A stretch of 64,000 bases of DNA from Flavobacterium sp. LC2016-23 (GCF_009674775.1 NZ_WKKE01000017.1:81618-145617); one strand, 5' to 3'; positions 33,929 through 43,494 are shown, counted from the first letter of the stretch. Made by a program: numbers and translations. The notes: generated by a model not told the origin, from the sequence alone.

Positions 33929-34324
33929 TTATACTAATGAAGTTTCTATTTTAATTGTGTTTACAAGTGTTTTATGAACCGGACAACTGTTTGCAATTTT
34001 CAAAATTCGCTGTTTTTGTGTGTCGTCTACATTTCCGGTAATTAAGATTTTCGTCGAAAACAAAGAAACGGTATGTTCTTCATTTTTATCAAAATCAACC
34101 CAGATGGTAAGCTCTGAAACATCCCAGCCTTTGCGGTCAATATACATTCGCAATGTAATTAAAGTGCAGGAGGCCAGAGATGAAGCGAGAAGTTCAAACG
34201 GACTAAAACCTAAATTTTTTCCGCCTATTTCCTGCGGTTCATCTGAGATAAGTGTATTGCCGGTTTTAGAGGTTATTTCGGTACGATATTTTCGGGTATC
34301 GATTGTTGCTTTAATGGTATCCAT
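33929..34324 (-). CDS. OsmC-family protein
   Basis: This 131-aa protein is of the OsmC/Ohr type: ISDEPQEIGGKNLGFSPFEL, LLASSLASCTLITLRMYIDR with the first redox Cys, and RILKIANSCPVHKTLVNTI with the second Cys. Such proteins reduce organic hydroperoxides using a Cys pair. It sits between pirin (2 bp gap) and the GNAT gene (6 bp gap), so translational coupling is likely and a stress-response theme is plausible. Confidence 0.92.
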   Translation of the reverse strand: MDTIKATIDTRKYRTEITSKTGNTLISDEPQEIGGKNLGFSPFELLASSLASCTLITLRMYIDRKGWDVSELTIWVDFDKNEEHTVSLFSTKILITGNVDDTQKQRILKIANSCPVHKTLVNTIKIETSLV

Positions 34325-34326
34325 AT

Positions 34327-35208
34327 TTATTTAATTCTTGGTTCAGGTAAAGGTACAAATTCGGTTTCACCCGGAACTTTCGGGAAAGTTTGTGCGGTCC
34401 AGTCTTTTTTGGCTTTTTCGATTAATTCTTTATCCGAAGAAACAAAATTCCAAAAGATAAAATGTTCTTCCGGGAAAGGCGTTCCTCCAAAAATATAAAC
34501 GGTTGAATTGGCCGTAATTTCAAACTCACACAATGTACTGTCGTTGGTAATCAGGATTTGTTTCGGATCGTAAACATGTTCGCCGCTTTTGATGCTTCCT
34601 TCCAGAATATACAATCCGCTTTCGCCAAATAAATCTTTTCCGATGTTTATTTTTTGGGTGGTTTCACTTTTAATTTCAATAAAATACAACGGACTATAAA
34701 CGGGAACAGGTGATTTTTTTCCGAAAGCTTCTCCGGCGATTAATTTATAAGAAACGCCGTTTTCTTCCCAGGCCGGAATATCATCGGCTTCCACATGTGC
34801 AAAATTCGGATCCATTTGCTCTAATTCTTTTGGAAGCGCCACCCAGATCTGCAATCCATGAAGCATTTTGTCAGAATGTCTTAAATATTCAGGTGTTCTT
34901 TCAGAGTGAACGATTCCTTTTCCTGCCGTCATCCAGTTTACGGCTCCCGGTTTTATTTCCAATTCGGTTCCCAGACTGTCGCGGTGCATGATGCTCCCTT
35001 CAAACAAAAAAGTTAAGGTGGAAAGTCCGATATGCGGGTGGGGCGGGACATCCATATTCTGGTATTGGTTTAACTGCGCCGGTCCCATATGATCAATAAA
35101 TACAAATGGTCCGACAGCTCTTTTTTCACGGAAGGGCAATAATCTCCCCACCATAAAATTACCGATATTGGCGGCACGTTCTTCAATAATTAAGCTGATG
35201 TTTGACAT
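34327..35208 (-). CDS. Pirin-family protein
   Basis: This 293-aa bicupin has the pirin signature in the N-terminal cupin: GPFVFIDHMGPAQL, PHPHIGLSTLTFLFEGSIMH with the metal ligands HPHIG, MTAGKGIVHSERTPEYLR, and MLHGLQIWVALP. The C-terminal cupin contains FGGTPFPEEHFIFWNFVSSD. Some pirins are quercetinases and others regulate metabolism; the sequence does not decide. The gene leads a three-gene operon with OsmC and GNAT. A TAATTTTG element lies 24 bp upstream of its start. Confidence 0.93.
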   Translation of the reverse strand: MSNISLIIEERAANIGNFMVGRLLPFREKRAVGPFVFIDHMGPAQLNQYQNMDVPPHPHIGLSTLTFLFEGSIMHRDSLGTELEIKPGAVNWMTAGKGIVHSERTPEYLRHSDKMLHGLQIWVALPKELEQMDPNFAHVEADDIPAWEENGVSYKLIAGEAFGKKSPVPVYSPLYFIEIKSETTQKINIGKDLFGESGLYILEGSIKSGEHVYDPKQILITNDSTLCEFEITANSTVYIFGGTPFPEEHFIFWNFVSSDKELIEKAKKDWTAQTFPKVPGETEFVPLPEPRIK

Positions 35209-35231
35209 GGTATGGTTTATTTAGTTGAAAA

Positions 35232-35239
35232 CAAAATTA
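35232..35239 (-). promoter_or_regulatory. Promoter -7 element of the pirin operon
   Basis: TAATTTTG on the minus strand fits TAnnTTTG and lies 24 bp from the pirin ATG at 35208. No good -33 element was seen. Confidence 0.6.
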
Positions 35240-35333
35240 CAGTTGTAGTGGAAAGCTATAACTTAATTTAGGTTAAGAAAATTGTTTTACTGTTTTTTAG
35301 TCACGGATTTAGCGGATTATACGGATTAGAACA

Positions 35334-35364
35334 GTTTGCCACGAATTTCACGAATTTCACGAAT
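35334..35364. repeat. Tandem ACGAATTTC intergenic repeats
   Basis: GCCACGAATTTCACGAATTT and a further ACGAATTT unit form a short tandem array with a 9-bp period. It shares its first word with 31453-31485. Confidence 0.75.
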
Positions 35365-35414
35365 TTTTCACTGGGTTTTATTTGACTTTATGCAAAAATC
35401 TGCGCGAATCTTTT

Positions 35415-35444
35415 AATCTGTGGCTAAAATAGTAGCCACAGATT
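35415..35444. terminator. Palindromic hairpin downstream of the metal efflux operon
   Basis: AATCTGTGGCTA and TAGCCACAGATT form a 12-bp perfect stem with a 6-nt loop, 8 bp beyond the ATPase stop. There is no T run after it in the leftward direction. It may protect the 3' end or belong to the dispersed AATCTGTGGC-type repeats rather than act as a classic terminator. Confidence 0.55.
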
Positions 35445-35452
35445 TTCAGGAT

Positions 35453-37450
35453 TTAAAATTTCATTCGTTGTATTCTTACGGCATTTAAGATCGCTAGTAA
35501 CGCCACTCCGACATCTGCAAAAACAGCTTCCCACATCGTTGCCAGACCTCCGGCGCCAAGAATCAGTACTACCGCTTTTACGACAAATGCGAGGCCAATA
35601 TTCTGCCAGACGATTTGTTTGGTTTTTTTTCCAATATTGATGGCAGTATATATTTTGGTTGGCTGATCGTTCTGAATGACAATATCTGCCGTTTCTATCG
35701 TGGCATCACTTCCTAAACCACCCATCGCGATTCCGGCGTGGGCAAGGGCCACGACGGGCGCATCATTAACACCATCGCCCACAAAGGCAATTTTCAGGTT
35801 TTTGTTTTTCAATTCAGTCACTTTGGCGACTTTATCTTCCGGCAGCAAATCGCCATAGGCTTCATCGATATTTAATGCTTTGGCGACGGAGTTTACTACG
35901 GCGGTTTTGTCTCCCGAAAGCATGACTGTTTTTACGTTTATGCGATGTAAACTCTGAATGGCATCCTTTGCATCTTCTTTGATTTCATCGGCTATGAGAA
36001 AATAACCGGCATATTTTTGATTGATGGCCACTACGACTATTGTAAAAGGCGTATTGTCAATTTCCGAATCGTACTCAATATTGAATTTCTTCAGTAATTT
36101 GGTGTTTCCGGCGAGAATTTCGTTGCCGTCAATGGTGCCTTTCAGACCATGACCGGCGATTTCTTCTACAGCTGTCACAAGGTTTTCTTTCTCTGTTCCA
36201 TTGGCATATTCGATGATCGCAGTGCCAACAGGATGTGTTGATTTGGTTTCGAGTGCCGCTGTATATTGTATTAAATCCGCTTCGGAAATCCCAACAGCTA
36301 CTACTTTCTGAACTTTAAAAACACCTTTGGTCAAGGTTCCGGTTTTGTCCATTACGACCACCTGAATGGCTGCCATAATATCAAGAAAACCCGAACCTTT
36401 GAACAGAATTCCATTTTTACTGGCAGCTCCGATTCCACCGAAATAACCCAACGGAATAGAGATCACTAATGCACAAGGGCAGGAGATTACTAAAAATACC
36501 AAAGCACGATACAGCCAGTCTCTGAAAACATACTCATCCACAAAAAAGTAGGGAAGCAAACAAATCGCGATGGCGGAGTACACCACAATTGGGGTGTATA
36601 TTTTGGCAAACTTTCGGATGAATAATTCTGTTGGTGCTTTTTTGGCGGTAGCATCCTGAACCATCTGCAGAATTTTCGACAATTTACTGTCGGTATATAA
36701 AGCTGTAATTTTTACCTCAGTCACGGAATTCAGATTGATCATTCCGGCCAGAACACTTTCGCCCTTATTTTTGGTATCCGGTTTACTTTCTCCTGTTAAA
36801 GCCGCGGTATTAAAGGAAGCCGTTTCTGAAAGCAGTTCGCCGTCGAGGCCTAGTTTTTCGCCTGGTTTTAATTGAATCACAGCTCCAATTTGGGCCTCCG
36901 TGGCTTTAATGATTTTGGTCTGGTTATTCTCCAGAATGGTCACTTCATCCGGACGCTGGTCTAATAATGTTTTGATGTTGGCTTTGGCACGTGTTACCGC
37001 CAGGGTCTGGAAAGTTTCACCAATAGCGTAAAAAAGCATTACGGCGACTCCTTCCGGATATTCGCCAATGGCAAAAGCACCGACTGTGGCAATGCTCATC
37101 AGTAAAAATTCAGAAAAGAAAGCACCATCTCTGGCACTTTCTAGCGCTTCTTTCAATACAGGAAAGCCGACAGGCAGATACGCAACCGCATACCAGGTGA
37201 TCCTTACCCATCCGGTAAACCAGGTTTGTGGCAGGTAATTATCGAAAATAATGGCAATGATTAATAATAGAAAACTGATTATTGCCGGTAAAAAAAGCTG
37301 AAAAGTAGTCTGGTTTCCTATTGAATGATCGTGCCCGTCGTGATCGTCATGTCCGTGATCGTCAGTTGAGCAGCAACTGGCAGCTTTGTTTTTTTGGACT
37401 GCTGTATTTTGTTTGGTTTCGCAGCAGTCTGTATCGTCGCTATGTATCAT
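35453..37450 (-). CDS. Zn/Cd-type heavy-metal translocating P-type ATPase
   Basis: This 665-aa P1B ATPase has the CPC metal-channel motif in VISCPCALVISIPLGYFGG (around residue 323) and the phosphorylation site VVMDKTGTLTKG (around residue 367). The actuator motif is in AALTGESKPDTK, the hinge is IAFVGDGVNDAPVVALAHAG, and P1B-type helices surround it. The N-terminus has no ferredoxin-like HMA domain, only a Cys/His-rich tail (CCSTDDHGHDDHDGHDH). CPC proteins of this type mostly export zinc and cadmium. It starts 9 bp after czcB and is the last gene of a four-gene efflux operon. Confidence 0.94.
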   Translation of the reverse strand: MIHSDDTDCCETKQNTAVQKNKAASCCSTDDHGHDDHDGHDHSIGNQTTFQLFLPAIISFLLLIIAIIFDNYLPQTWFTGWVRITWYAVAYLPVGFPVLKEALESARDGAFFSEFLLMSIATVGAFAIGEYPEGVAVMLFYAIGETFQTLAVTRAKANIKTLLDQRPDEVTILENNQTKIIKATEAQIGAVIQLKPGEKLGLDGELLSETASFNTAALTGESKPDTKNKGESVLAGMINLNSVTEVKITALYTDSKLSKILQMVQDATAKKAPTELFIRKFAKIYTPIVVYSAIAICLLPYFFVDEYVFRDWLYRALVFLVISCPCALVISIPLGYFGGIGAASKNGILFKGSGFLDIMAAIQVVVMDKTGTLTKGVFKVQKVVAVGISEADLIQYTAALETKSTHPVGTAIIEYANGTEKENLVTAVEEIAGHGLKGTIDGNEILAGNTKLLKKFNIEYDSEIDNTPFTIVVVAINQKYAGYFLIADEIKEDAKDAIQSLHRINVKTVMLSGDKTAVVNSVAKALNIDEAYGDLLPEDKVAKVTELKNKNLKIAFVGDGVNDAPVVALAHAGIAMGGLGSDATIETADIVIQNDQPTKIYTAINIGKKTKQIVWQNIGLAFVVKAVVLILGAGGLATMWEAVFADVGVALLAILNAVRIQRMKF

Positions 37451-37459
37451 AAATTTAAA

Positions 37460-38668
37460 TTAATGGGTGTGCTCTCCACCGCCTTTTTGGGCAGATAAAA
37501 GGTAAAAAGCACCTTGTGTAACAATTTTGCTATTATCAGGGATTGAAGTTACAAATTTTATTTCGGTAAATCCCATATCAGTAGTGCCGGGAATCACTTC
37601 AATGGCTTTAAAATGTATTTCTTCAGCTTCTGCTGCAGATTCGGATTTTTTCTCTTTTTCAGGTTGTTCGGTTTCTTTAATAAAGATAAAATATTTATCG
37701 CCGTTTTTTACAATAGCCGCTTTTGGAAGTGCCGGTACTGTCGTATTATTGAGATTGATATTGGCAGAAACGTACATTCCCGAGATCAGTCCTTTGGCAT
37801 CATCGGGATTTATTTTGGCGTGAACGGCCACGGTTTTGCTTTCATTGGAAAACGATTTATTGATACCGAATATTTTTCCTTTTATCGATTTATTCGATTG
37901 GTTGGTCAGTATAAAATCGACTTCCTGACCGATTGAAATGGAACCCAGATCTTTTTCGTACACATTTAAATCCAGATGCATCTGACTGTTGTCGGTGACT
38001 TCAAATAACGGAATTCCGGTTTCTGCAAATGCTCCTTTGGCAATATTAATTTTTCCGATGTAGCCATTTATGGGCGATACAATAGGAATCAGGGCGGTGT
38101 TGCTGCCCGGGCTGATATGAAGGGCCTGTAATTTGTTTTTTGCAGCCTGTGCTTTGGCTCTTTCTACCGCTAATTTGGCTTTTACTTCCTGAAATGTTTT
38201 TCGCGGATTTACATTTTCATCCGATAAGGTTTTCTGGCGGTTGTATTCCAATTGCAGATACTCGATATTGGCTGTAGCCGATTTATAATCTTCCAGCATT
38301 TCGACCACTTCGAGGTTTTGAATGGTCGCCAGCACTTTGCCTTTGTTGACATAAGTGCCTTCGAGTACTAAAATGTCTTTAACGGTACCGCCAAGCAGTG
38401 TCGCAATTTTGGCGGAATTCTGGGGTGGAACTGTCGTGTATCCATTGGCTTTAATAATGGTATTGAGGTTCCTGTTTTCGACACTTCCAAACTGAATACC
38501 AACTGTTTTAAACTGTACGGCAGTTAAGCTTACTTCATTTTCCGATGCTTCTTCTTCGTGAATTTCTTCCGCTTTTTTTTCATTACAGGAAGTTAAAAAG
38601 AACAGGAAAAGGGCAATAGGAAAGAGCAGGGGGATGAAACGGCTGTTTGTGTTTTTTATATTTTTCAT
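37460..38668 (-). CDS. RND efflux periplasmic adaptor (CzcB-like membrane fusion protein)
   Basis: This 402-aa lipoprotein has a signal FPIALFLFFLTSC followed by an acidic His-containing stretch. The barrel-hairpin order of membrane fusion proteins is visible: biotinyl-like half ATLLGGTVKDILVLEGTYV, coiled-coil hairpin YKSATANIEYLQLEYNRQKT, second half IVSPINGYIGKINIAKGAFA, and beta-barrel VFEVTDNSQ-like region. The extreme C-terminus ends GGGEHTH, which could bind metal. It lies between the CzcA-CzcC fusion (12 bp upstream) and the P-type ATPase (9 bp downstream). Confidence 0.93.
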   Translation of the reverse strand: MKNIKNTNSRFIPLLFPIALFLFFLTSCNEKKAEEIHEEEASENEVSLTAVQFKTVGIQFGSVENRNLNTIIKANGYTTVPPQNSAKIATLLGGTVKDILVLEGTYVNKGKVLATIQNLEVVEMLEDYKSATANIEYLQLEYNRQKTLSDENVNPRKTFQEVKAKLAVERAKAQAAKNKLQALHISPGSNTALIPIVSPINGYIGKINIAKGAFAETGIPLFEVTDNSQMHLDLNVYEKDLGSISIGQEVDFILTNQSNKSIKGKIFGINKSFSNESKTVAVHAKINPDDAKGLISGMYVSANINLNNTTVPALPKAAIVKNGDKYFIFIKETEQPEKEKKSESAAEAEEIHFKAIEVIPGTTDMGFTEIKFVTSIPDNSKIVTQGAFYLLSAQKGGGEHTH

Positions 38669-38680
38669 GGATAATGGCGA

Positions 38681-41600
38681 TTAATTAGTGGAAATGGAAG
38701 GGAATTGCAATCGAATGGCGCTCTGATTGTACGTATGCAGCGTTTCGGCATATTGCTTTTTTATATCAATGGCCTGATTTAAAAAACTGATATACGTCCA
38801 ATAGCTCATATCTCCATTGGCGTAGCTTTTCTGGGCTGTTGTAATAATCTGCTCGGCATATTGCAAACCTTCTTTTTGATAATAGGATAATCCTTTTTGC
38901 TGTTTTTGAAATTCATTTTGCAATTCTTCCCTTTGCAGCTCCAGCGAGAATTTAGTTTTCTCTAACTCGAGTTCTGACTGGGTAATGTTTATGGCTGCTG
39001 CTTTGGCTTTAGCCGTATTTACGCTGCCAAACAACGGAATCTGCAAACCGGCCGTAAATCCCTGAAACAGGGATCTGGTATCAATGGTTTGTGCAAAATA
39101 GCCCAAACCTACTTTCGGTGCCCGTTGTGCTTTAAAAACATTTGCTTCTTTCTGATAGACCGAAATTTGTTGCTGGTGATAATCAGCTGCTAAATTTTCG
39201 ACTTTGGAGGTATTGGAATCTTTTGTCACTGTAAATTGCGAAGCTGCCGAAGCATCAGGAACAATGTTTTCCCTGGTCTGAACAAAATACTGCAGCTGTT
39301 TTTGATAAATAGCCAGATCGTATTCTAATTGCTCTTTTTGGGTTTCAATCTCCTTCACTTTTGCCTTGGCACTGATGACTTCGATATTCCCGCTTTCACC
39401 GGTCTTAAAACGAAGCTCGGCATTTTTTAAAAACAAAGCGTAAACATCCAGCAATTCGGTGTTTAGTTTCTGAATAGAAAGGCCGTAGCCATATTGATAA
39501 TAGGCTAATGTAACGGCTTTTTCAATCTCATATTCAGACATGGCTTTTCGCTTTTCGGCCAGTTTGACGAGCTCTTCCTGCAATTGCCGATTGGCTCTGG
39601 TAATTTTTCCAACGGGAAAATATTGCTGTACCGAAACGTTACTGTCATAATTAGCACTATTGAACTGTCCGCCCTGGTATTGTACCTGCAAAGGATCTGC
39701 CTGAAAAGCCGTCTTTTTAAGGATGGTTTGTTTCTCTATTTCTTTATCGGCAATTTTTAAATTGAGACTATTGGATTTCGCCATTTCCAATGCTTTTTCC
39801 AATGAAACAGGCTGGCTGTTTTGGGCAAAAGAGAAACTACTTATTAGCAATACAATAAGCGTTATTGTGGGTTTTATCGTCTTTGATTTGATTTTAATTC
39901 TTTTTTCGGACAATAAGTAGAGGATAGGCAAAACAATCAGCGTCAGGAATGTTGCTGAAAATAAACCGCCAATTACCACCGTGGCCAGTGGTTTCTGCAC
40001 TTCGGCACCACCGCTTGTGGATAAAGCCATTGGCAGGAAACCTAATGAAGCTACTGCTGCGGTCATTAAAACCGGGCGTAATCTGGTTTTTGTCCCTGTT
40101 AAAACGCGTTCCAGCGGATTGTCAATGCCTTCTGATTTTAAATGATTGAAATACGAAATCAAAACAATTCCGTTGAGAACTGCGATTCCAAACAGTGCGA
40201 TAAAGCCAATTCCGGCCGAGATGCTGAAAGGCATTCCGCGCAGCCACAAAGCAAATACCCCTCCAATAGCGGAAAGCGGAATTGCAGTAAAAATTAATGC
40301 GGCCTGTTTAATGCTTTTGAATGTGAAGTACAGCAGCACTAAAATTAAGCTCAGGGCAATCGGCAAAGCAATAGAAAGTCGTTTGTTGGCTTCGATGAGA
40401 TTTTCGAACTGACCTCCGTACGTAATATAATATCCTGCAGGAAGCTCGAATTTTTTATCCAGTTTTTGCTGAATTTCCTCCACCACACTTTTTACATCAC
40501 GTCCGCGGACATTTAAGCCAATAGTGATCCGGCGTTTCCCGTCTTCACGGCTTACCTGAACAGGACCCTGCTCGTAATCGATAGTGGCCACCTGCGAAAG
40601 AGGTACCTGCTGTCCGTTAGGTAAAGGAATAAACAAATTACTAACGTCATTAATATCGTTTCGGTTTTCCTTGTTCATCCGAACGACAATATCAAAACGT
40701 TTGTTTTCTTCATAGATTTTTCCGGCCGCTTCTCCGGCAAATGAGGAACGTATGATTTTATTTAAATCTTCAATATTTAAACCATACAGTGCAATTTTAT
40801 CGTAATCGTACTTTATGGTAATCTGTGGCAATCCGGTTACTTTATCGGCTTTTAAATCACCAACACCTTCAATGGTATTGATTTTCTGAATGAGTTCACT
40901 CGCTTTTCTTTCGAGAACGTCCAGATTGTCGCCAAATATTTTAATAGCGATATCACTTCGGCTGCCCGTCATTAATTCGTTAAAACGCATCTGGATGGGT
41001 TGTGAAACTTCAATATTGGCCCCCGGGATTTTTTCCATTTCAGCTTTCATCAGATGGGCTAAATCTTCCCAGTTATCAGCGCTCGTCCATTCTTTTTTGT
41101 CTTTCAGGACAATAATTAAATCGCCGCTTTCTATAGGCATCGGATCGGTTGGAATTTCACCGCTTCCGATCTTCGTCACGATGGTTTTAATTTCCGGAAA
41201 TTTAGCTTTCAGCATTTTTTCATACGCAGTTGTCGTTTTGATCATTTGAGACAGAGAACTTCCGGTCATGATGGTGGCATTAATCGACAAATCCCCTTCT
41301 TCTATGGTTGGAATAAATTCGCCTCCCATATTTTGAAAAATGATAATTGCGAAAACAAATAAAGACAAAGCAACTCCTAAAACTACTTTTTTGAAACGCA
41401 GTGCTTTTTCTAAAAACGGAGTGTATATTTTCTCCAGCCATTCCATCATGCGGTCACTGAAATTGGTTTTGTGTGCCGGATTTTTAGATAGAAATAAAGC
41501 ACTCATCATCGGCACATAAGTGAGCGAAAGGACAAACGCACCCATTACAGCAAAACCAACCGTCATAGCCATTGGCTTAAACATTTTTCCTTCGGTTCCC

Positions 41601-42997
41601 ACCAGGGCCAGAATCGGCAGGTAGACAATCAGGATAATGATTTCTCCAAACGCGGCACTGTTTCGTATTTTGGAAGCCGAAGCATATACTTCCTCATCCA
41701 TTTCAGGCTGCGTTAATGTAGTTTTGTTTTTTAGCTTTTGCAGGTGATGCATAGTAGCTTCAACGATAATGACAGCCCCATCAACGATGATTCCGAAGTC
41801 GATTGCCCCCAGACTCATTAAGTTTCCGCTTACGCCAAAAGCATTCATTAATATGACGGCAAAAAGCATGGCCAGCGGAATGACAGAAGCGACAATTAAT
41901 CCCGCGCGAAGATTTCCGAGAAATAAAATCAGGACAAAAATTACGATTAAAGCTCCTTCGAGCAGGTTTTTGGTCACCGTCCCGATGGCATTATCAACCA
42001 GTTTGCTTCTGTCAATAAAGGCTTCGGCCACAACCCCTTCGGGCAGCATTTTGTTGATCTGAATCATTTTTTCTTTCACACGTTCGACAACGGCTTTCGA
42101 ATTTTCTCCTTTGAGCATTAAGGTTAAGCCACCCACGATTTCTCCTTTTCCGTCTTTGGTGGTTGCCCCGAAACGAATGGCATTTCCGGCTTGTACGGTG
42201 GCGACATCGCGAATTAAAATAGGAGTTGCGTTTCGGTTTTTAACAACGATGTTGCCAATATCCTTTATTCCGGAAGCCATACCGACACCGCGGATGAAAT
42301 ACGCAAATTCATCTTTTTCGATATAAGCCCCGCCCGTGTTCTGGTTGTTTTTTTCGAGGGCATCAAAGATCTCCGTAATAGTTACTCCGGAGCTGTTTAG
42401 GCGGTTGGGATCGACGGCAATTTCGTATTGTTTGACACTTCCTCCCCAGGTACTTACTTCAGCAACACCTTTCACACCCTGTAACTGAGGCACAATGATC
42501 CAGTCCTGAATGGTTCTTAAACTGGTTGCATTGTATTTGTTTTCATAGCCTTTTTTGGCATACACATCGTATTGGTAGATTTCACCTAAACCGGTGGTAA
42601 TCGGAGCTAATTCCGGTGTCCCGGCATATTTTGGAATGTTTTCTTCGGCTTGTTTTAACCGCTGAAAAACTTGTTCGCGAGCCCAGTAGGTATCGGCATT
42701 TTCTTCAAAAACAACCGTAACAACCGACAATCCAAAACGGGATATACTTCGGAGTTCGATTACTTTTGGAATCGTTTTTACCGCCTGTTCCAGCGGATAC
42801 GTGATCAATTGTTCTACTTCCTGACTGGCTAATGTTGGTGCTGTAGTGATAATCTGCACCTGATTGTTGGTAATATCAGGAAGTGCGTCTAACGGTAAAT
42901 TTTTAAGCGAATAACTTCCCCAGGCGATTAGTATCAGGGTCAGTAAGAGTATAATGAATTTATTCTTTATACTGAATTGTATAATTTTATCGAGCAT
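38681..42997 (-). CDS. CzcA/CusA-type RND metal pump fused to a TolC-like outer-membrane channel
   Basis: This 1438-aa protein has two parts. Residues of about 1-1035 are a complete heavy-metal RND pump: MLDKIIQFSIKNKFIILLLT, PGANIEVSQPIQMRFNELMT, the proton-relay region SLGAIDFGIIVDGAVIIVEA, and the late FIALFGIAVLNGIVLISYF. The rest is a TolC/CzcC-type outer-membrane factor (QPVSLEKALEMAKSNSLNLK, FLKNAELRFKTGESGNIEVI, YANGDMSYWTYISFLNQAID). Between them lies TLIVLLISSFSFAQNSQP, which reads as an internal signal peptide. CzcA-OMF fusions of this length are common in Bacteroidota. It is the second gene of the metal operon. Confidence 0.94.
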   Translation of the reverse strand: MLDKIIQFSIKNKFIILLLTLILIAWGSYSLKNLPLDALPDITNNQVQIITTAPTLASQEVEQLITYPLEQAVKTIPKVIELRSISRFGLSVVTVVFEENADTYWAREQVFQRLKQAEENIPKYAGTPELAPITTGLGEIYQYDVYAKKGYENKYNATSLRTIQDWIIVPQLQGVKGVAEVSTWGGSVKQYEIAVDPNRLNSSGVTITEIFDALEKNNQNTGGAYIEKDEFAYFIRGVGMASGIKDIGNIVVKNRNATPILIRDVATVQAGNAIRFGATTKDGKGEIVGGLTLMLKGENSKAVVERVKEKMIQINKMLPEGVVAEAFIDRSKLVDNAIGTVTKNLLEGALIVIFVLILFLGNLRAGLIVASVIPLAMLFAVILMNAFGVSGNLMSLGAIDFGIIVDGAVIIVEATMHHLQKLKNKTTLTQPEMDEEVYASASKIRNSAAFGEIIILIVYLPILALVGTEGKMFKPMAMTVGFAVMGAFVLSLTYVPMMSALFLSKNPAHKTNFSDRMMEWLEKIYTPFLEKALRFKKVVLGVALSLFVFAIIIFQNMGGEFIPTIEEGDLSINATIMTGSSLSQMIKTTTAYEKMLKAKFPEIKTIVTKIGSGEIPTDPMPIESGDLIIVLKDKKEWTSADNWEDLAHLMKAEMEKIPGANIEVSQPIQMRFNELMTGSRSDIAIKIFGDNLDVLERKASELIQKINTIEGVGDLKADKVTGLPQITIKYDYDKIALYGLNIEDLNKIIRSSFAGEAAGKIYEENKRFDIVVRMNKENRNDINDVSNLFIPLPNGQQVPLSQVATIDYEQGPVQVSREDGKRRITIGLNVRGRDVKSVVEEIQQKLDKKFELPAGYYITYGGQFENLIEANKRLSIALPIALSLILVLLYFTFKSIKQAALIFTAIPLSAIGGVFALWLRGMPFSISAGIGFIALFGIAVLNGIVLISYFNHLKSEGIDNPLERVLTGTKTRLRPVLMTAAVASLGFLPMALSTSGGAEVQKPLATVVIGGLFSATFLTLIVLPILYLLSEKRIKIKSKTIKPTITLIVLLISSFSFAQNSQPVSLEKALEMAKSNSLNLKIADKEIEKQTILKKTAFQADPLQVQYQGGQFNSANYDSNVSVQQYFPVGKITRANRQLQEELVKLAEKRKAMSEYEIEKAVTLAYYQYGYGLSIQKLNTELLDVYALFLKNAELRFKTGESGNIEVISAKAKVKEIETQKEQLEYDLAIYQKQLQYFVQTRENIVPDASAASQFTVTKDSNTSKVENLAADYHQQQISVYQKEANVFKAQRAPKVGLGYFAQTIDTRSLFQGFTAGLQIPLFGSVNTAKAKAAAINITQSELELEKTKFSLELQREELQNEFQKQQKGLSYYQKEGLQYAEQIITTAQKSYANGDMSYWTYISFLNQAIDIKKQYAETLHTYNQSAIRLQFPSISTN

Positions 42998-43090
42998 TTT
43001 TTGAATATAATGAATGAGAAATCAGACGGAATACGCCTGTTTTTTTGTGGTAAATCCACAACACATTTACCCGAAATTATTCGGGATTCA

Positions 43091-43417
43091 TTATACTATT
43101 TGGGGCGGCTGCCAGATACTTCCGTAAAAATTAGAAGTAAAAACGGAGTGATACGAGGATAAAGGTTTTTTGATAAGAGGCGTACTTTCATCAAAAGACC
43201 ACGCAATAACCGGAGTGGTGTTGAGTACTTGTGCGGCACAACAATTACAAGTACAAAAAGGAGGGCAAAGGTCTGACTCCTTATCGTGAGAGGTACTTTC
43301 AGTTTTCGATACCGTTTCTTTGGTATGCGCTATCGAATCACTTTGTAACGAATCTGCACAGGGCAAAGACGACAGCACGATTAAATAAACTGATAATATG
43401 AGGTTAATCCATTTCAC
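43091..43417 (-). CDS. Small Cys-rich secreted protein, DUF6660-like
   Basis: This 108-aa protein has a signal peptide (MKWINLILSVYLIVLSSLPC) and a central cysteine cluster CPPFCTCNCCAAQV, followed by WSFDESTPLIKKPLSSYHS. It resembles the small proteins (DUF6660, from memory) found in front of CzcA-type operons in Bacteroidota. The Cys cluster suggests periplasmic metal binding or sensing, but this is not tested. The start codon is GTG, because no ATG in frame would keep the signal peptide. It is read leftward into czcA, with a gap of 93 bp. Confidence 0.65.
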   Translation of the reverse strand: MKWINLILSVYLIVLSSLPCADSLQSDSIAHTKETVSKTESTSHDKESDLCPPFCTCNCCAAQVLNTTPVIAWSFDESTPLIKKPLSSYHSVFTSNFYGSIWQPPQIV

Positions 43418-43494
43418 GGGAGTAAAGATAAGGATAAATGGTTTATGTTAAAATTATAATATTCTTAATTTTTATGATGAGGATTCTTCTTCAG

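Noticed and set aside
35415..35444. Classic rho-independent terminator after the ATPase gene
   Set aside because: The stem is perfect but no T tract follows in the direction of transcription; it is listed as a hairpin with low confidence as a terminator.
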